A DNA stretch of 64,000 bases, taken from positions 62,001 to 126,000 of the forward strand of contig JAVDKL010000002.1 in assembly GCA_030849965.1 (NCBI GenBank), read 5' to 3'. Source of the DNA: Schauerella fraxinea (GTDB lineage: Bacteria > Pseudomonadota > Gammaproteobacteria > Burkholderiales > Burkholderiaceae_B). A program made the position numbers and the translations under genes. The notes beneath the pieces are model-generated. The model ran no database searches, was not told the DNA's origin, and was given only the letters and a program-made list of their open reading frames with translations. Below, in pieces: positions 18,514 through 30,300 of the stretch (positions within the stretch are counted from its first letter, which is position 1; every line of letters starts with the position of its first letter).

Positions 18514-19641
18514 ATGGAACTCTTCGGCAGTTTCGGCTTTTTCGGTAGCGCCATCGCGGGCGGTCTGGGGTTGCTCGCCTATCGTTTCTTTGCGGCACCG
18601 TTGCGCTTGTCTTACCGGCGGGTTGTGGGCCTCGTCGTGGTGGCGGCGTGGCTGGCCATTTTCTGGGAGCGGCCCTATCAACCGTTAGGGTTGCTGGCAG
18701 TCACCAGCGGCGTATTGTGGCTCGTGCGCCGCAGCTACATTCCCACTTGGGCAGCGGTGGTGCTTACGTTGGCGCCGTTGCTGGTGGTGAAGACGGGTGT
18801 GTCGACGATGCCGGCGATGCTGGGTTTGTCATTCGCGACATTCCGCGCCATCGACGTGCTGCTGTTCTCGCAGCGCAACGAGCGCATCGATCCGCTGGAC
18901 TACTTTGCGTATCTGTTCTTTCCGCTCACTTTGCTGGCAGGACCGATGTACCGGTGGAAGAATTTCCAGGCGGATCTGAAGCGCGGCTACGACGGGATAT
19001 CGCTGAACAATTGGCTCACGGGTCTGGAGCTCGTGCTGCTTGGTGTGATCCAGAAGTTCGGTCTGGCCGAAGCGATCTGGCGGTTCGGGCTCAGCCAGGT
19101 CTCGGCGCAGGATTATTCGTTTACCGGCGTGGTGCTCAACGCATCGCTATACAGCTTTTATCTGTTCTTCGATTTCGCCGGTTATACAAGCATGGCCATC
19201 GGTGTGGGCATGTTCTTCGGGTTGTCGTTGCCGGGCAACTTCAAGAATCCGCTCGCCACACTCAACCCGCAGGATTTCTGGCGTCGGTGGCACATCAGTC
19301 TTTCCGATTGGCTGCGCGACGTCGTGTTTATGCCGATCTACAAGGCGCTGTCCAAAACGGCATATTTCGGGCGCCATCGCCTGGCCGCACAAAACATCGG
19401 CATCTTTGCGACCCTGCTGGCGATGGGGGTGTGGAACGGACTCTCGTGGCATTACATCGCAAGCGGCGTGATGTTTGGCGCGTATTCGGTGGGCCATAAT
19501 CTGCTGGTAAACGCCGCACGCACCCGGCCCGCCTGGCAGGCGGTGTTCGCCCAACCCGCGATCAAGTTCACGGGCCGCATATTGACCCTCGTGCTCGTTG
19601 CGCTGGCGCTTTATGTGTTCAGCGGCCGCAGTCCAATTTGA
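18514..19641 (+). CDS. dltB: MBOAT-family D-alanyl transfer protein DltB
   Basis: Polytopic membrane O-acyltransferase of 375 residues with about ten hydrophobic segments. The MBOAT hallmarks are the GPMYRWKNF stretch near residue 147, NPQDFWRRWHISLSDWLRD near 252, and the catalytic histidine region WNGLSWHYIASG near 310. It should accept D-alanine from DltC on the inside and hand it on outside, with DltX and DltD. I chose the ATG at 18514 because it follows the dltX stop by 5 bp; an earlier in-frame start would overlap dltX entirely. It is shorter at the C-terminus than many Firmicute DltB proteins. Confidence 0.9.
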   Translation: MELFGSFGFFGSAIAGGLGLLAYRFFAAPLRLSYRRVVGLVVVAAWLAIFWERPYQPLGLLAVTSGVLWLVRRSYIPTWAAVVLTLAPLLVVKTGVSTMPAMLGLSFATFRAIDVLLFSQRNERIDPLDYFAYLFFPLTLLAGPMYRWKNFQADLKRGYDGISLNNWLTGLELVLLGVIQKFGLAEAIWRFGLSQVSAQDYSFTGVVLNASLYSFYLFFDFAGYTSMAIGVGMFFGLSLPGNFKNPLATLNPQDFWRRWHISLSDWLRDVVFMPIYKALSKTAYFGRHRLAAQNIGIFATLLAMGVWNGLSWHYIASGVMFGAYSVGHNLLVNAARTRPAWQAVFAQPAIKFTGRILTLVLVALALYVFSGRSPI

Positions 19642-19658
19642 TCTTTTGAAGCGCGCTT

Positions 19659-21152
19659 ATGCATGTCGATCTGTCTTCAGCCTGCTTTACCGATCTGACG
19701 CATCGCCCCGATGCACCCGCTGTGATCGGGGCGGATCGCACGCTCACGTGGCAGCAGTTGCATGACGACGCGCACGCATGGGCCGCACGCGCCCGTGTCG
19801 CCGGTCTGACGGCCGACGTGCCGGTAGCCATTTACGGTCATAAAGAGGCCGCATTCTTTGTGGCGATGGTGGGGTGCCTGCTGGCAGGTCTGCCGTTCGT
19901 TCCGATCGATACGCTCTATCCGCGCGAACGTATGCTGCGCGTGGTCGAGATCGCCCGCGCCGGGGCCGTCTACGACGCGGCTGCGGACGACTTCCTGCCG
20001 GGCACGCCGGGTGGCGGCACGCCCTTGGCCGAGAAAAACGTCACCTACGTGATGTTCACCTCGGGCAGCACGGGCGATCCCAAGGGCGTGCAGATAGGCC
20101 GCGAGAGTGTGGCGTTGCTGGCTGAGTGGATGCGCGGCTGCTTTGGTTTGGGCGATGCGCCGGTGTTCATGAACCAGGCACCGTTCAGCTTCGACCTATC
20201 GATGTACGAGGTGTTTGGCACGTTGGCCACTGGCGGCGTGTGCGTGCTGAATGCGCGCGAGCGCATTGCGAATGGTGCGGCATGGTTCGAAAGTCTGGCT
20301 GAGGCCGGTATCACGGTATGGGTGTCGACCCCATCGTTTGCGCACCAGCAACTATTGCACGCCGGTTTCTCGCCTGAACACCTGCCGAGCCTCAAGCTCT
20401 TCCTTTTTTGCGGTGAGCCGCTGCCTGTGGCATTGGCCAAAAAGCTGCGGGCGCGATTTCCTTCCGCGCGGATCTTGAACACGTACGGCCCCACGGAGGC
20501 CACGGTGGCCACCACGTGGATCGAAATCGACGACGCGCTTCTGGCTGCGCATCCGCAAGTGCCCATTGGTTATGCCAAACCCGATTCGACGGTATGGGTG
20601 GCGGGGGAAGAACTGTGCATCGCAGGCGACCATGTCATGCGGGGCTATCTGAATCGGCCCGACCTCAATGCCACCAAACTTTTTACCGATGAATCGGGAC
20701 GGCGCGCTTTTCGCACCGGCGACGTGGGCGAGCAGCGCGAGGATGGACTGCTGTTTTGCCGCGGGCGGCGTGACGATCAGATCAAGCTCAATGGTTATCG
20801 CATCGAGCTCAGCGAAGTCGACGCCGCACTCGATCACTTGAACGGCGTGCGCGCCGGCGCCTGCATTGTGCTGCGCCGCCCGGACGGGACTGCCGTGAGG
20901 TTGATCGGGTTTGTCGAGCGGGCGCGAGGCGTGAAAGAGTGCGAGAGCTCGATGGGTTCGAAGGGCTCGGCGGGTGCGTTGCACATACAAGGCGCAGACG
21001 CCTTTGGTCAGTGGAAGCGCGTGCTCGGCGAACGGTTGCCGGTGTATATGGTGCCCACCGAATTGATCGTTTGCGAGAACTTGCCGATGTCGGCCAATCA
21101 CAAGATCGATCGCAAGGCGCTTGCCGCATGGTATGCGGCCATGCCGGCGTGA
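19659..21152 (+). CDS. dltA: D-alanine--D-alanyl carrier protein ligase
   Basis: AMP-forming adenylating enzyme of 497 residues that activates D-alanine and loads it on DltC. Motifs in order are FTSGSTGDPKGV near residue 130 (A3), NTYGPTEATVATTW near 275 (A5), the GDVGEQREDGLLFCRGR block near 355 (A7/A8), and the C-terminal catalytic lysine in ANHKIDRKAL near 485. The last gene of the operon, it lies 17 bp after dltB and is followed by a bidirectional terminator. A small amino-acid adenylating enzyme in a non-NRPS setting next to DltB/C/D supports D-alanine as substrate. Confidence 0.88.
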   Translation: MHVDLSSACFTDLTHRPDAPAVIGADRTLTWQQLHDDAHAWAARARVAGLTADVPVAIYGHKEAAFFVAMVGCLLAGLPFVPIDTLYPRERMLRVVEIARAGAVYDAAADDFLPGTPGGGTPLAEKNVTYVMFTSGSTGDPKGVQIGRESVALLAEWMRGCFGLGDAPVFMNQAPFSFDLSMYEVFGTLATGGVCVLNARERIANGAAWFESLAEAGITVWVSTPSFAHQQLLHAGFSPEHLPSLKLFLFCGEPLPVALAKKLRARFPSARILNTYGPTEATVATTWIEIDDALLAAHPQVPIGYAKPDSTVWVAGEELCIAGDHVMRGYLNRPDLNATKLFTDESGRRAFRTGDVGEQREDGLLFCRGRRDDQIKLNGYRIELSEVDAALDHLNGVRAGACIVLRRPDGTAVRLIGFVERARGVKECESSMGSKGSAGALHIQGADAFGQWKRVLGERLPVYMVPTELIVCENLPMSANHKIDRKALAAWYAAMPA

Positions 21153-21213
21153 CCATGCACCTCAGCTTAAGGGGGGGATGGCGCGTAAGCGGGGGATAGC
21201 GCGCCCACGCAAA

Positions 21214-21240
21214 CAAAAACCCGCCAGAGCGGGTTTTTGT
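21214..21240. terminator. Bidirectional terminator between dltA and yggT
   Basis: CAAAAACCCGC, loop CAGA, GCGGGTTTTTG forms a symmetric hairpin with A/T tracts on both sides, serving dltA on the plus strand and possibly yggT on the minus strand. Confidence 0.85.
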
Positions 21241-21338
21241 TATTCGACGCCAGCCTGGCTGATACGCCCTAGATTCGGGCTTCAAGATTCAGGCCAAGCG
21301 CCGAGTGTGTAGCCAAGCGCCAGGGTTCAGCTGTGAAA

Positions 21339-21899
21339 TTACAGCCCGAACAACCGGAAGCTTGCACGCGTGATGATCATCAGCAGCACTTGCGCCAGGA
21401 TCAACAGCACCAGCGGCGAGAAGTCGATCGTGGTGCGCGGCAAAATGCGGCGAATGGGATCGAGCAGCGGCGTGGTGAGCGTTTGCAGAAGCGGCATGAG
21501 CGGGGCGCCAGGATTGACCCACGACAGCACCGCCTGAACCAGTGTGAGCCACACGACCAGATTCAAAATCCATTTGACGACGGTGAGCAACGCCGCGCCG
21601 AGAGCCATCGGCAACGCCGAGACGGGCGGCAGCGTGCCGATGGCGGCCAGCCACATCAGGAAGAGGTACACCAGTGCGGCCAGCCAGGCGCCGACCAGGC
21701 AAGCCCATTCGATCCGGCCGCGGCTGGGGATCACGCGGCGTAAGGGGCCCACGAGCCAATCGGTGCCGCGAAACACGGCATGCGCCAAGGGATTGAGCGG
21801 GGGAATACGCACGGCATGCATCCAGGCGCGAATAATGAGCGCGGCGCCAAAAAGCGTGAAGGCAATATCGAGCAAGAACCGGAGAATGTCGCCGATCAT
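21339..21899 (-). CDS. YggT-family integral membrane protein
   Basis: The 186-residue product has two tandem YGGT units, each with hydrophobic helices and the conserved loop: first PPLNPLAHAVFRGTDWLVGPLRRVIP (residues 33-58), then PLMPLLQTLTTPLLDPIRRILP (about 130-151). Four to six membrane helices are expected. Family members have been linked to osmotic and ion homeostasis and to cell division, with no defined reaction. It ends near the dltA terminator and is transcribed separately from the histone-like gene upstream. Confidence 0.88.
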   Translation of the reverse strand: MIGDILRFLLDIAFTLFGAALIIRAWMHAVRIPPLNPLAHAVFRGTDWLVGPLRRVIPSRGRIEWACLVGAWLAALVYLFLMWLAAIGTLPPVSALPMALGAALLTVVKWILNLVVWLTLVQAVLSWVNPGAPLMPLLQTLTTPLLDPIRRILPRTTIDFSPLVLLILAQVLLMIITRASFRLFGL

Positions 21900-22014
21900 G
21901 GTGTCATCTGTCGCGTTGAGGTGGCGCTATTGTCGCACGCATAAGTGAAAATCGCCGCCCGCTCATACGAATGATAAACAGGCGAAAGATACGGCTGATC
22001 TCGGCGTGCAAATG

Positions 22015-22045
22015 AAAAAGCCACCTCGCATGAAGCGAGATGGCT
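22015..22045 (-). terminator. Terminator of the H1-like histone gene
   Basis: On the minus strand AGCCATCTCGC, loop TTCA, GCGAGGTGGCT followed by TTTTT forms a strong hairpin with one G-T pair, 45 bp after the histone gene stop. Confidence 0.85.
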
Positions 22046-22089
22046 CGGTATCCGCGCGCCTTCAGCGGCGCGGATCGGGCATGGTCGTC

Positions 22090-22671
22090 TTAGGGACGGC
22101 CGCCCGTCGGGAACGGCCACGACGCTGCCGGGTTCAGCGCGGTCTTCGTGCTGGATGCGGCGCCGGTTGCGGAAGGCTGTGCCGGCTTTTTGGCGGCAGT
22201 CTTCTTGGCAGGGGCTTTCTTGGTGGCGGGCTTCTTGGTCGCGGCGGGCTTGGCTGCCGGCTTGGCTGCGGCCGTCTTCTTCACAGCCGGCGCTTTTTTG
22301 GCAACCGTTTTGGCCGTGGATTTCTTGGCCGGTGCCTTGGTGGCCGTCGACTTCTTGGCGACAGCTTTCTTGGCTACAGCCTTTTTAGCGACCGCTTTCT
22401 TGGCAACGGCTTTCTTGGCCGGTGCTTTCTTGGCGGCAGCGACCTTCTTTACCGCCGTTTTCTTGGTTGCCGCTTTCTTGGCCGGAGCCTTCTTCGCTGC
22501 AACCTTCTTCACAGCGGCTTTCTTGGCCGGTGCTTTTTTAACGGCGGTCGTCTTCTTCACGGCGGCTTTGGTGGCCGTCGTTTTCTTTACTGCGGCTTTC
22601 GTCGCAGCGGGCTTCTTGGCGGCGGCTTTCTTGGCCGGTGCCTTCTTCGCAGCTTTTTTGGCTGTTGCCAT
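22090..22671 (-). CDS. Histone H1-like lysine/alanine-rich DNA-binding protein
   Basis: A 193-residue protein made almost entirely of lysine, alanine, threonine, proline and valine in repeats such as [11 protein letters not shown]. The uncharged end [15 protein letters not shown] is a recurrent terminus of bacterial H1-like proteins in Burkholderiales (recalled). Related Bordetella proteins bind DNA like the eukaryotic H1 tail and vary in length between strains through repeat slippage. The AAGGAG site 9 bp before the ATG is clear. The opposite strand shows a long hydrophobic reading frame that is only a shadow of these repeats. A second histone-like gene occurs at 56.7 kb. Confidence 0.9.
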   Translation of the reverse strand: MATAKKAAKKAPAKKAAAKKPAATKAAVKKTTATKAAVKKTTAVKKAPAKKAAVKKVAAKKAPAKKAATKKTAVKKVAAAKKAPAKKAVAKKAVAKKAVAKKAVAKKSTATKAPAKKSTAKTVAKKAPAVKKTAAAKPAAKPAATKKPATKKAPAKKTAAKKPAQPSATGAASSTKTALNPAASWPFPTGGRP

Positions 22672-22810
22672 GGTCTTGCTCCTTAGGTTCAGGGGTCCCA
22701 GAACTTAAACCCGCGCGCCTCAGGAGGAGTCGCTCGGGTTATTCATCGGCACATACCGGCGGCATGACAAGCATGCCGAAAAGTGGTGTGCGCTAATGAA
22801 TACGGCACAG

Positions 22811-22855
22811 CCATTTGAACTGGCCCCCGCGGCTAACGCGGGCCATTTCAAATGG
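22811..22855. repeat. Imperfect inverted repeat downstream of nrdB
   Basis: CCATTTGAA...TTCAAATGG forms the outer 9 bp; after one mismatch TGGCCC pairs with GGGCCA, and CGC pairs with GCG around a short loop. There is no T run, so it is not a standard terminator. It lies between the histone gene start and the nrdB stop. Confidence 0.7.
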
Positions 22856-22859
22856 CGAC

Positions 22860-22891
22860 GGTACGCGCACGGGATCACCCGCTTGCGTACC
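22860..22891. repeat. Second inverted repeat downstream of nrdB
   Basis: GGTACGC pairs with GCGTACC and the inner CGGG pairs with CCCG around ATCA, with a small internal loop. It lies 4 bp after the previous inverted repeat and 36 bp beyond the nrdB stop. It could end or stabilise the nrdAB message. Confidence 0.65.
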
Positions 22892-22927
22892 GCTTTATTC
22901 AACGTGTCCGAACACCCCGACCAGGGA

Positions 22928-24121
22928 TCACTCCCAGTTCAGCGCGCCTCCGGTCTGATATTCGATCACGCGTGTTTCAAAAAAGTTGCGTTCCTTCTTC
23001 AGGTCGATCATTTCGGCCATCCACGGGAAGGGATTTTCTTCCTGCGCGTAGAGCGGCTCGATACCGATTTGCTGGCAACGGCGATTGGCGATGAAGCGCA
23101 GATACGACTTGAACATCGGTGCATTCAAACCCAAAACACCGCGCGGCATCGTGTCTTCGGCGTAAGCGTATTCCAGTTCGACCGCTTTGCGGAAGAGTTC
23201 GCGAATTTCTTCGCGGAATGCCGGTGTCCAAAGATGCGGATTTTCGAGCTTCACCGTGTTGATCAGATCGATACCGAAGTTGCAGTGCATGGATTCATCG
23301 CGAAGGATGTACATGTACTGCTCGGCGGCGCCGGTCATTTTGTTCTGGCGGCCCAACGCCAGAATCTGGGTAAAGCCCACGTAAAAGAACAGTCCTTCCA
23401 TCAAGCATGCGAAGACGATCAACGACTTCAACAGCGTCTGGTCCGCATCGGGCGTGCCCGTTTTGAAATGCGGATCGGCGATGGCATCGATAAACGGAAT
23501 CAGGAACTCGTCTTTTGCGCGAATCGAAGGCACTTCGTTATACGCGTTGAAGATTTCCGCTTCGTCCAGATCCAGGCTTTCGACGATGTACTGATAGGCG
23601 TGCGTGTGGATCGCTTCTTCAAACGCCTGGCGCAGCAGGAACTGGCGCGCTTCGGGCGCCGTGATGTGGCGATAGGTGCCCAGCACGATGTTGTTGGCGG
23701 CCAGCGAATCGGCCGTCACGAAGAAACCCAGGTTGCGCTTGACGATGCGGCGCTCGTCGTCGGTCAGGCCGTTGGGGTTCTTCCACAGCGCGATGTCACG
23801 CGACATGTTCACTTCCTGCGGCATCCAGTGGTTGGCGCAGGTGGCGAGGTATTTTTCCCACGCCCACTTGTACTTGAACGGCACCAGCTGGTTCACGTCG
23901 GTCGTACCGTTGATGATGCGTTTGTCGGCCGCTTTGACGCGATGCGCCGTAGCGGCTTCGTCCGCTGCCGGCTCGGCAGTGGCGGGGGTGGGCTGGGGCA
24001 GCGCCGCGTCGTTGAACGCGTTGGTTGCCGCGCGCACCGGCTCGGCCTGGGCAGGACCGCGGCCCGACGCGGGCGTCGGCGCAGGCTGCGTGGCGAGAGG
24101 TTCGTCGTCCCAATTAATCAT
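22928..24121 (-). CDS. nrdB: Ribonucleoside-diphosphate reductase, class Ia beta subunit
   Basis: Di-iron subunit of 397 residues that holds the tyrosyl radical used by NrdA. The first 60 residues or so are an alanine/proline-rich extension. Iron ligands and the radical site are readable in the block [13 protein letters not shown] near residue 165: glutamate and histidine ligands, then the tyrosine equivalent to E. coli Tyr122. That tyrosine argues against a Chlamydia-type class Ic enzyme. A second ligand block [12 protein letters not shown] lies near 277. The C-terminus ends in [10 protein letters not shown]. It starts 21 bp after nrdA with GGAG upstream and is under the same NrdR-box promoter. 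Confidence 0.95.
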   Translation of the reverse strand: MINWDDEPLATQPAPTPASGRGPAQAEPVRAATNAFNDAALPQPTPATAEPAADEAATAHRVKAADKRIINGTTDVNQLVPFKYKWAWEKYLATCANHWMPQEVNMSRDIALWKNPNGLTDDERRIVKRNLGFFVTADSLAANNIVLGTYRHITAPEARQFLLRQAFEEAIHTHAYQYIVESLDLDEAEIFNAYNEVPSIRAKDEFLIPFIDAIADPHFKTGTPDADQTLLKSLIVFACLMEGLFFYVGFTQILALGRQNKMTGAAEQYMYILRDESMHCNFGIDLINTVKLENPHLWTPAFREEIRELFRKAVELEYAYAEDTMPRGVLGLNAPMFKSYLRFIANRRCQQIGIEPLYAQEENPFPWMAEMIDLKKERNFFETRVIEYQTGGALNWE

Positions 24122-24142
24122 AAATGCTTTCTCCAGCGTCGG

Positions 24143-27058
<2,916 letters not shown>

Positions 27059-27208
27059 GGAAGCTCCTAGTATGCGTGGAATGCGTGATGAAGGAACTGG
27101 CCGATCGAGGCCAATTCCGAAGTAAAGGGGTGAGGCGTGAAAGCGTGGGACAGGTGAGTCAAATACGACTGCGGCGCGCTAGAAGGATTAGACTTTTTCC
27201 TTCTCTGG

Positions 27209-27224
27209 CCACTAGATGTAGTGT
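27209..27224. promoter_or_regulatory. NrdR box 1 upstream of nrdA
   Basis: CCACTAGATGTAGTGT matches the recalled NrdR consensus ACACTATATATAGTGT at 13 of 16 positions. It lies just downstream of the predicted -10 element on the minus strand. Confidence 0.75.
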
Positions 27225-27239
27225 GTGTCCGTGGCGTCG

Positions 27240-27255
27240 GCACCAATTCTAGTGA
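27240..27255. promoter_or_regulatory. NrdR box 2 overlapping the nrdA -10 element
   Basis: GCACCAATTCTAGTGA is a weaker dyad (about 10 of 16 positions). It starts exactly 31 bp from box 1, three helical turns, which is the usual spacing of paired NrdR boxes, and it covers the predicted -10 hexamer. Confidence 0.65.
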
Positions 27256-27274
27256 CCTTGGCCGTTCGGATCAA
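27246..27274 (-). promoter_or_regulatory. Predicted sigma-70 promoter of nrdAB
   Basis: On the minus strand TTGATC (27269-27274) and TAGAAT (27246-27251) are separated by 17 bp. The -10 lies inside NrdR box 2. The start codon of nrdA is about 185 bp downstream, leaving a long leader. Confidence 0.6.
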
Positions 27275-27327
27275 GTCAAAAGTTTACTTGACGAACCGGA
27301 CGAAAAATGCAAATTCGCGACTGCCTT

Positions 27328-27373
27328 TAAAAAAACGAAATCGCCCGGCGCGCAGAGCCTGCGCGGCGGGCGA
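27328..27373 (-). terminator. Probable terminator of the indolepyruvate oxidoreductase gene
   Basis: On the minus strand CGCCCG...CGGGCG with inner GCGCAG/CTGCGC forms a GC-rich hairpin, followed after a few bases by seven T residues. It lies about 23 bp beyond the stop of the oxidoreductase gene. Confidence 0.65.
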
Positions 27374-27395
27374 AGTGACTACTTAGAATGCCGTT

Positions 27396-30300
27396 TCAAG
27401 CGGTTTTTCGTAGATCTTCGACCGGAGAATGAGGCATATCGTAAGCCTGCAAGGCGCGGGTGAGGTCTTCGTGAAATTTAAGAATATTCTTATCCTTCAC
27501 GTGACCATAGCCCCGTACCTTTTCCGCCAGGCTGGCGATACGCACCGCCTCACCCAGGCGGGCGGCGTCCAGCGAGCCGCAGAGCGTTTCGATGGCCGCC
27601 ACATAGGTCTGGATCATCGCCCGCTCCGTGCGGCGGTCGGCAGTGTAGCCGAATGGGTCGAGCCATGTGCCGCGCACCCGTTTGAACCGGGCCAGCAGGC
27701 GCAGCGCCGGCATCATGCGCGGGCCGAACGTCATTTTGCGCGGCACCCCGGTACGGGGATCCTTGCGGGCCAGAAGCGGCGGCGCCATATGAAAGCGCAG
27801 ACTGTAGTCGCCTTCGAATTGCGCGCCGAGTTGCGCCTCGAACGTGCCGTCGGTGAAGAGGCGCGCCACTTCGTACTCGTCCTTGTAGGCCATGAGCCGA
27901 TAGAGTTCGCGCGCCACGACCGGGGCCAGACGCAGGGCGCCATCGGGATGCACGGCGCGTTCGCTATCGGCCACACCGCGCACGATCGCTTCAAAGCGCC
28001 GCGCGTACGCTGCATCCTGATAGCGCGTGAGATCGGCGATGCCGCGGGCCAGGCGTTTGTCGAACGATTCTGGAATCGTCAGTTGAACGACTTGGGCAGC
28101 GGGACGCAACACGGTGGCGAGCACCTCGGGTTGCTGCGCCGCCAGACGGCCATAGTCGAAGGCTTCGGTGTTCTTTTGCACCGCTACATTGTTGAGTTCG
28201 ATGGCACGACTGAGCGCGGCGTGCGACACCGGTACCCAGCCTCGTTGCCACGCATAGCCCAGGAGGAAGATGTTCGAGAGGATGCTGTCGCCGAATAGTG
28301 CAACGGCGATCTGATGGGCATCGAGCGATTCGGCATGAGTATCGCCCACGGCATGACGGATCTTGGCCAACAGCGATTCGGGCCGGAAGGCAGCATCGGG
28401 ATTGCGCGTGAACTCCGAGAGCGGCGCCACATAGGTATTGGCGATCACATGCGTGTGACCGTGGCGCAAGGCACCCAGCGACTCAGGCGAGACGGCCGCC
28501 ACTGGGTCGCACATGATGGCGGTATCGGCTTGCTGCCAATCGATGCGCACGGGGCCGGGGGCCGCGTGGGCCGTGCCGATGCGGATATGGCTGATCACCG
28601 TGCCGCCTTTCTGCGCCAGACCGGTCAGATCGAGCACCGAGGTACTGCGGCCTTCCAGGTGCGCGGCCATCGATACCAGTGCACCGATCGTGATCACGCC
28701 CGTGCCGCCCATGCCGGCGACCAGCAAGCTGTACACGCCGTCTTGCGACGCCGGTGCAGGCAGGGGCAATGTGGCGATGGCATCGGCCAGACGCGTGCGT
28801 TCCGTTTGCGGGGCGGCCGTTTTGCGCGGCGCGCCGCCCATGACCGAGACGAAGCTGGGACAGAAGCCGTCGACGCAGCTGTAGTCTTTATTGCAACTCG
28901 ACTGATCGATGGCGCGTTTGCGGCCGTAGGGGGTCTCGACCGGTACGACCGACAGACAATTGGATTGCACGCCGCAATCGCCACACCCTTCGCACACCGC
29001 GGTATTGATTGCCAATCGGCGGGCGGGGTCGGGGTACGCGTTCTTTTTGCGGCGGCGGCGTTTCTCGGCGGCGCACGTTTGATCGTGGATCAGGACCGTC
29101 ACGCCCGCGATCTCGCGCAGCTCGCGCTGCAGGCGATCGAGTTCGCGGCGGTGATGCACCACCACGCCCGCGCCCATGTTCACGCCGTTGTATTTCTCGG
29201 GTTCATCGGAGGTGACCACGACGCGCTTGACGCCTTCGCTGGCCATCTGCTGGCTGATCTGCGGTACCGAGATGGGGCCGTCGACCGGCTGGCCGCCCGT
29301 CATTGCGACCGCGTCGTTGAACAGGATCTTGTAGGTGATGGTGGCATTGGCCGCCACAGCCTGGCGAATGGCCAGGTAACCCGAGTGGAAGTACGTGCCT
29401 TCGCCCATGTTCTGGAACACATGCGGCATCGTGGTGTAGCGCGACAGGCCGACCCAGTCCACGCCTTCGCCGCCCATTTGCGTGAGCCCGCCTGTGTCGC
29501 GGTCCATCCACGCGGCCATGTAATGGCACCCCACGCCCGATTGCGCCTGGCTGCCTTCCGGCACCTTGGTCGACGTGCTGTGCGGACAGCCCGAACAGAA
29601 GTAGGGCTTGCGCCGCATGCCGTCGGCGTCATTATTGAGCGACTCCGGACAGGTGAAGGCCGCCAGATGCGCCAAGCGATCGGCACCGCCGTTGGCGGCG
29701 ATCCACCGCAGAAGCGGGGCCGCCAGCAACGACGGGCGCAACTGGCCGGCCGAGGGAATGAGCCCCGCACCGTCCATGTCGCGTTTGCCGACCACACTGG
29801 GGCGGGTGGCGCGGTTGAAAAGCATTTCCTTGACCTGCGTTTCGACCACCGCCCCTTTTTCCTCGACCACCATGATGTGGTCCAGACCTTCGGCAAACGC
29901 CAGCAGGCGATCGCGGTCCAGCGGCCAGGTGAGACCCGGGCGATAGATGCGCAGGGCGTCGGTGCCTTCGGCCTCGTCGAGCCCCGCGCGGGCCAGCAGC
30001 TCCATCACGTCCAGATGCGCTTTGCCGACGGTGATCAGGCCCATGCGGGCAGCAGGCGCGGCGCGAACCAGCGTATCGATACTGTGGGTGCGCGCAAACT
30101 CGGCGACCGCGAGCATGCGGCGATCGATACGGGCTTCAATGGCGAGCGACAGAAAATCGCGCGCACCGTATTCCAGATCGTCGGCATCGGCCGCAGGCGG
30201 CATTGCGAACTGGGCCGGCGGCGACACATCGAAGGCGCGCCCGCTTTCGATGGTTTCGGACAAGGCCTTGAACGCGACCCATGCACCGGCATAGCGCGAC

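Noticed and set aside
22148-22708. A hydrophobic 186-codon frame opposite the H1-like histone gene, looking like a membrane protein
   Set aside because: Its Phe/Leu/Ala pattern is the complement of the Lys/Ala repeat codons; the histone frame has the ribosome site and the known terminus.
22928-24121. Class Ic (Chlamydia-type) NrdB
   Set aside because: The radical tyrosine is present in [13 protein letters not shown] where class Ic has phenylalanine.
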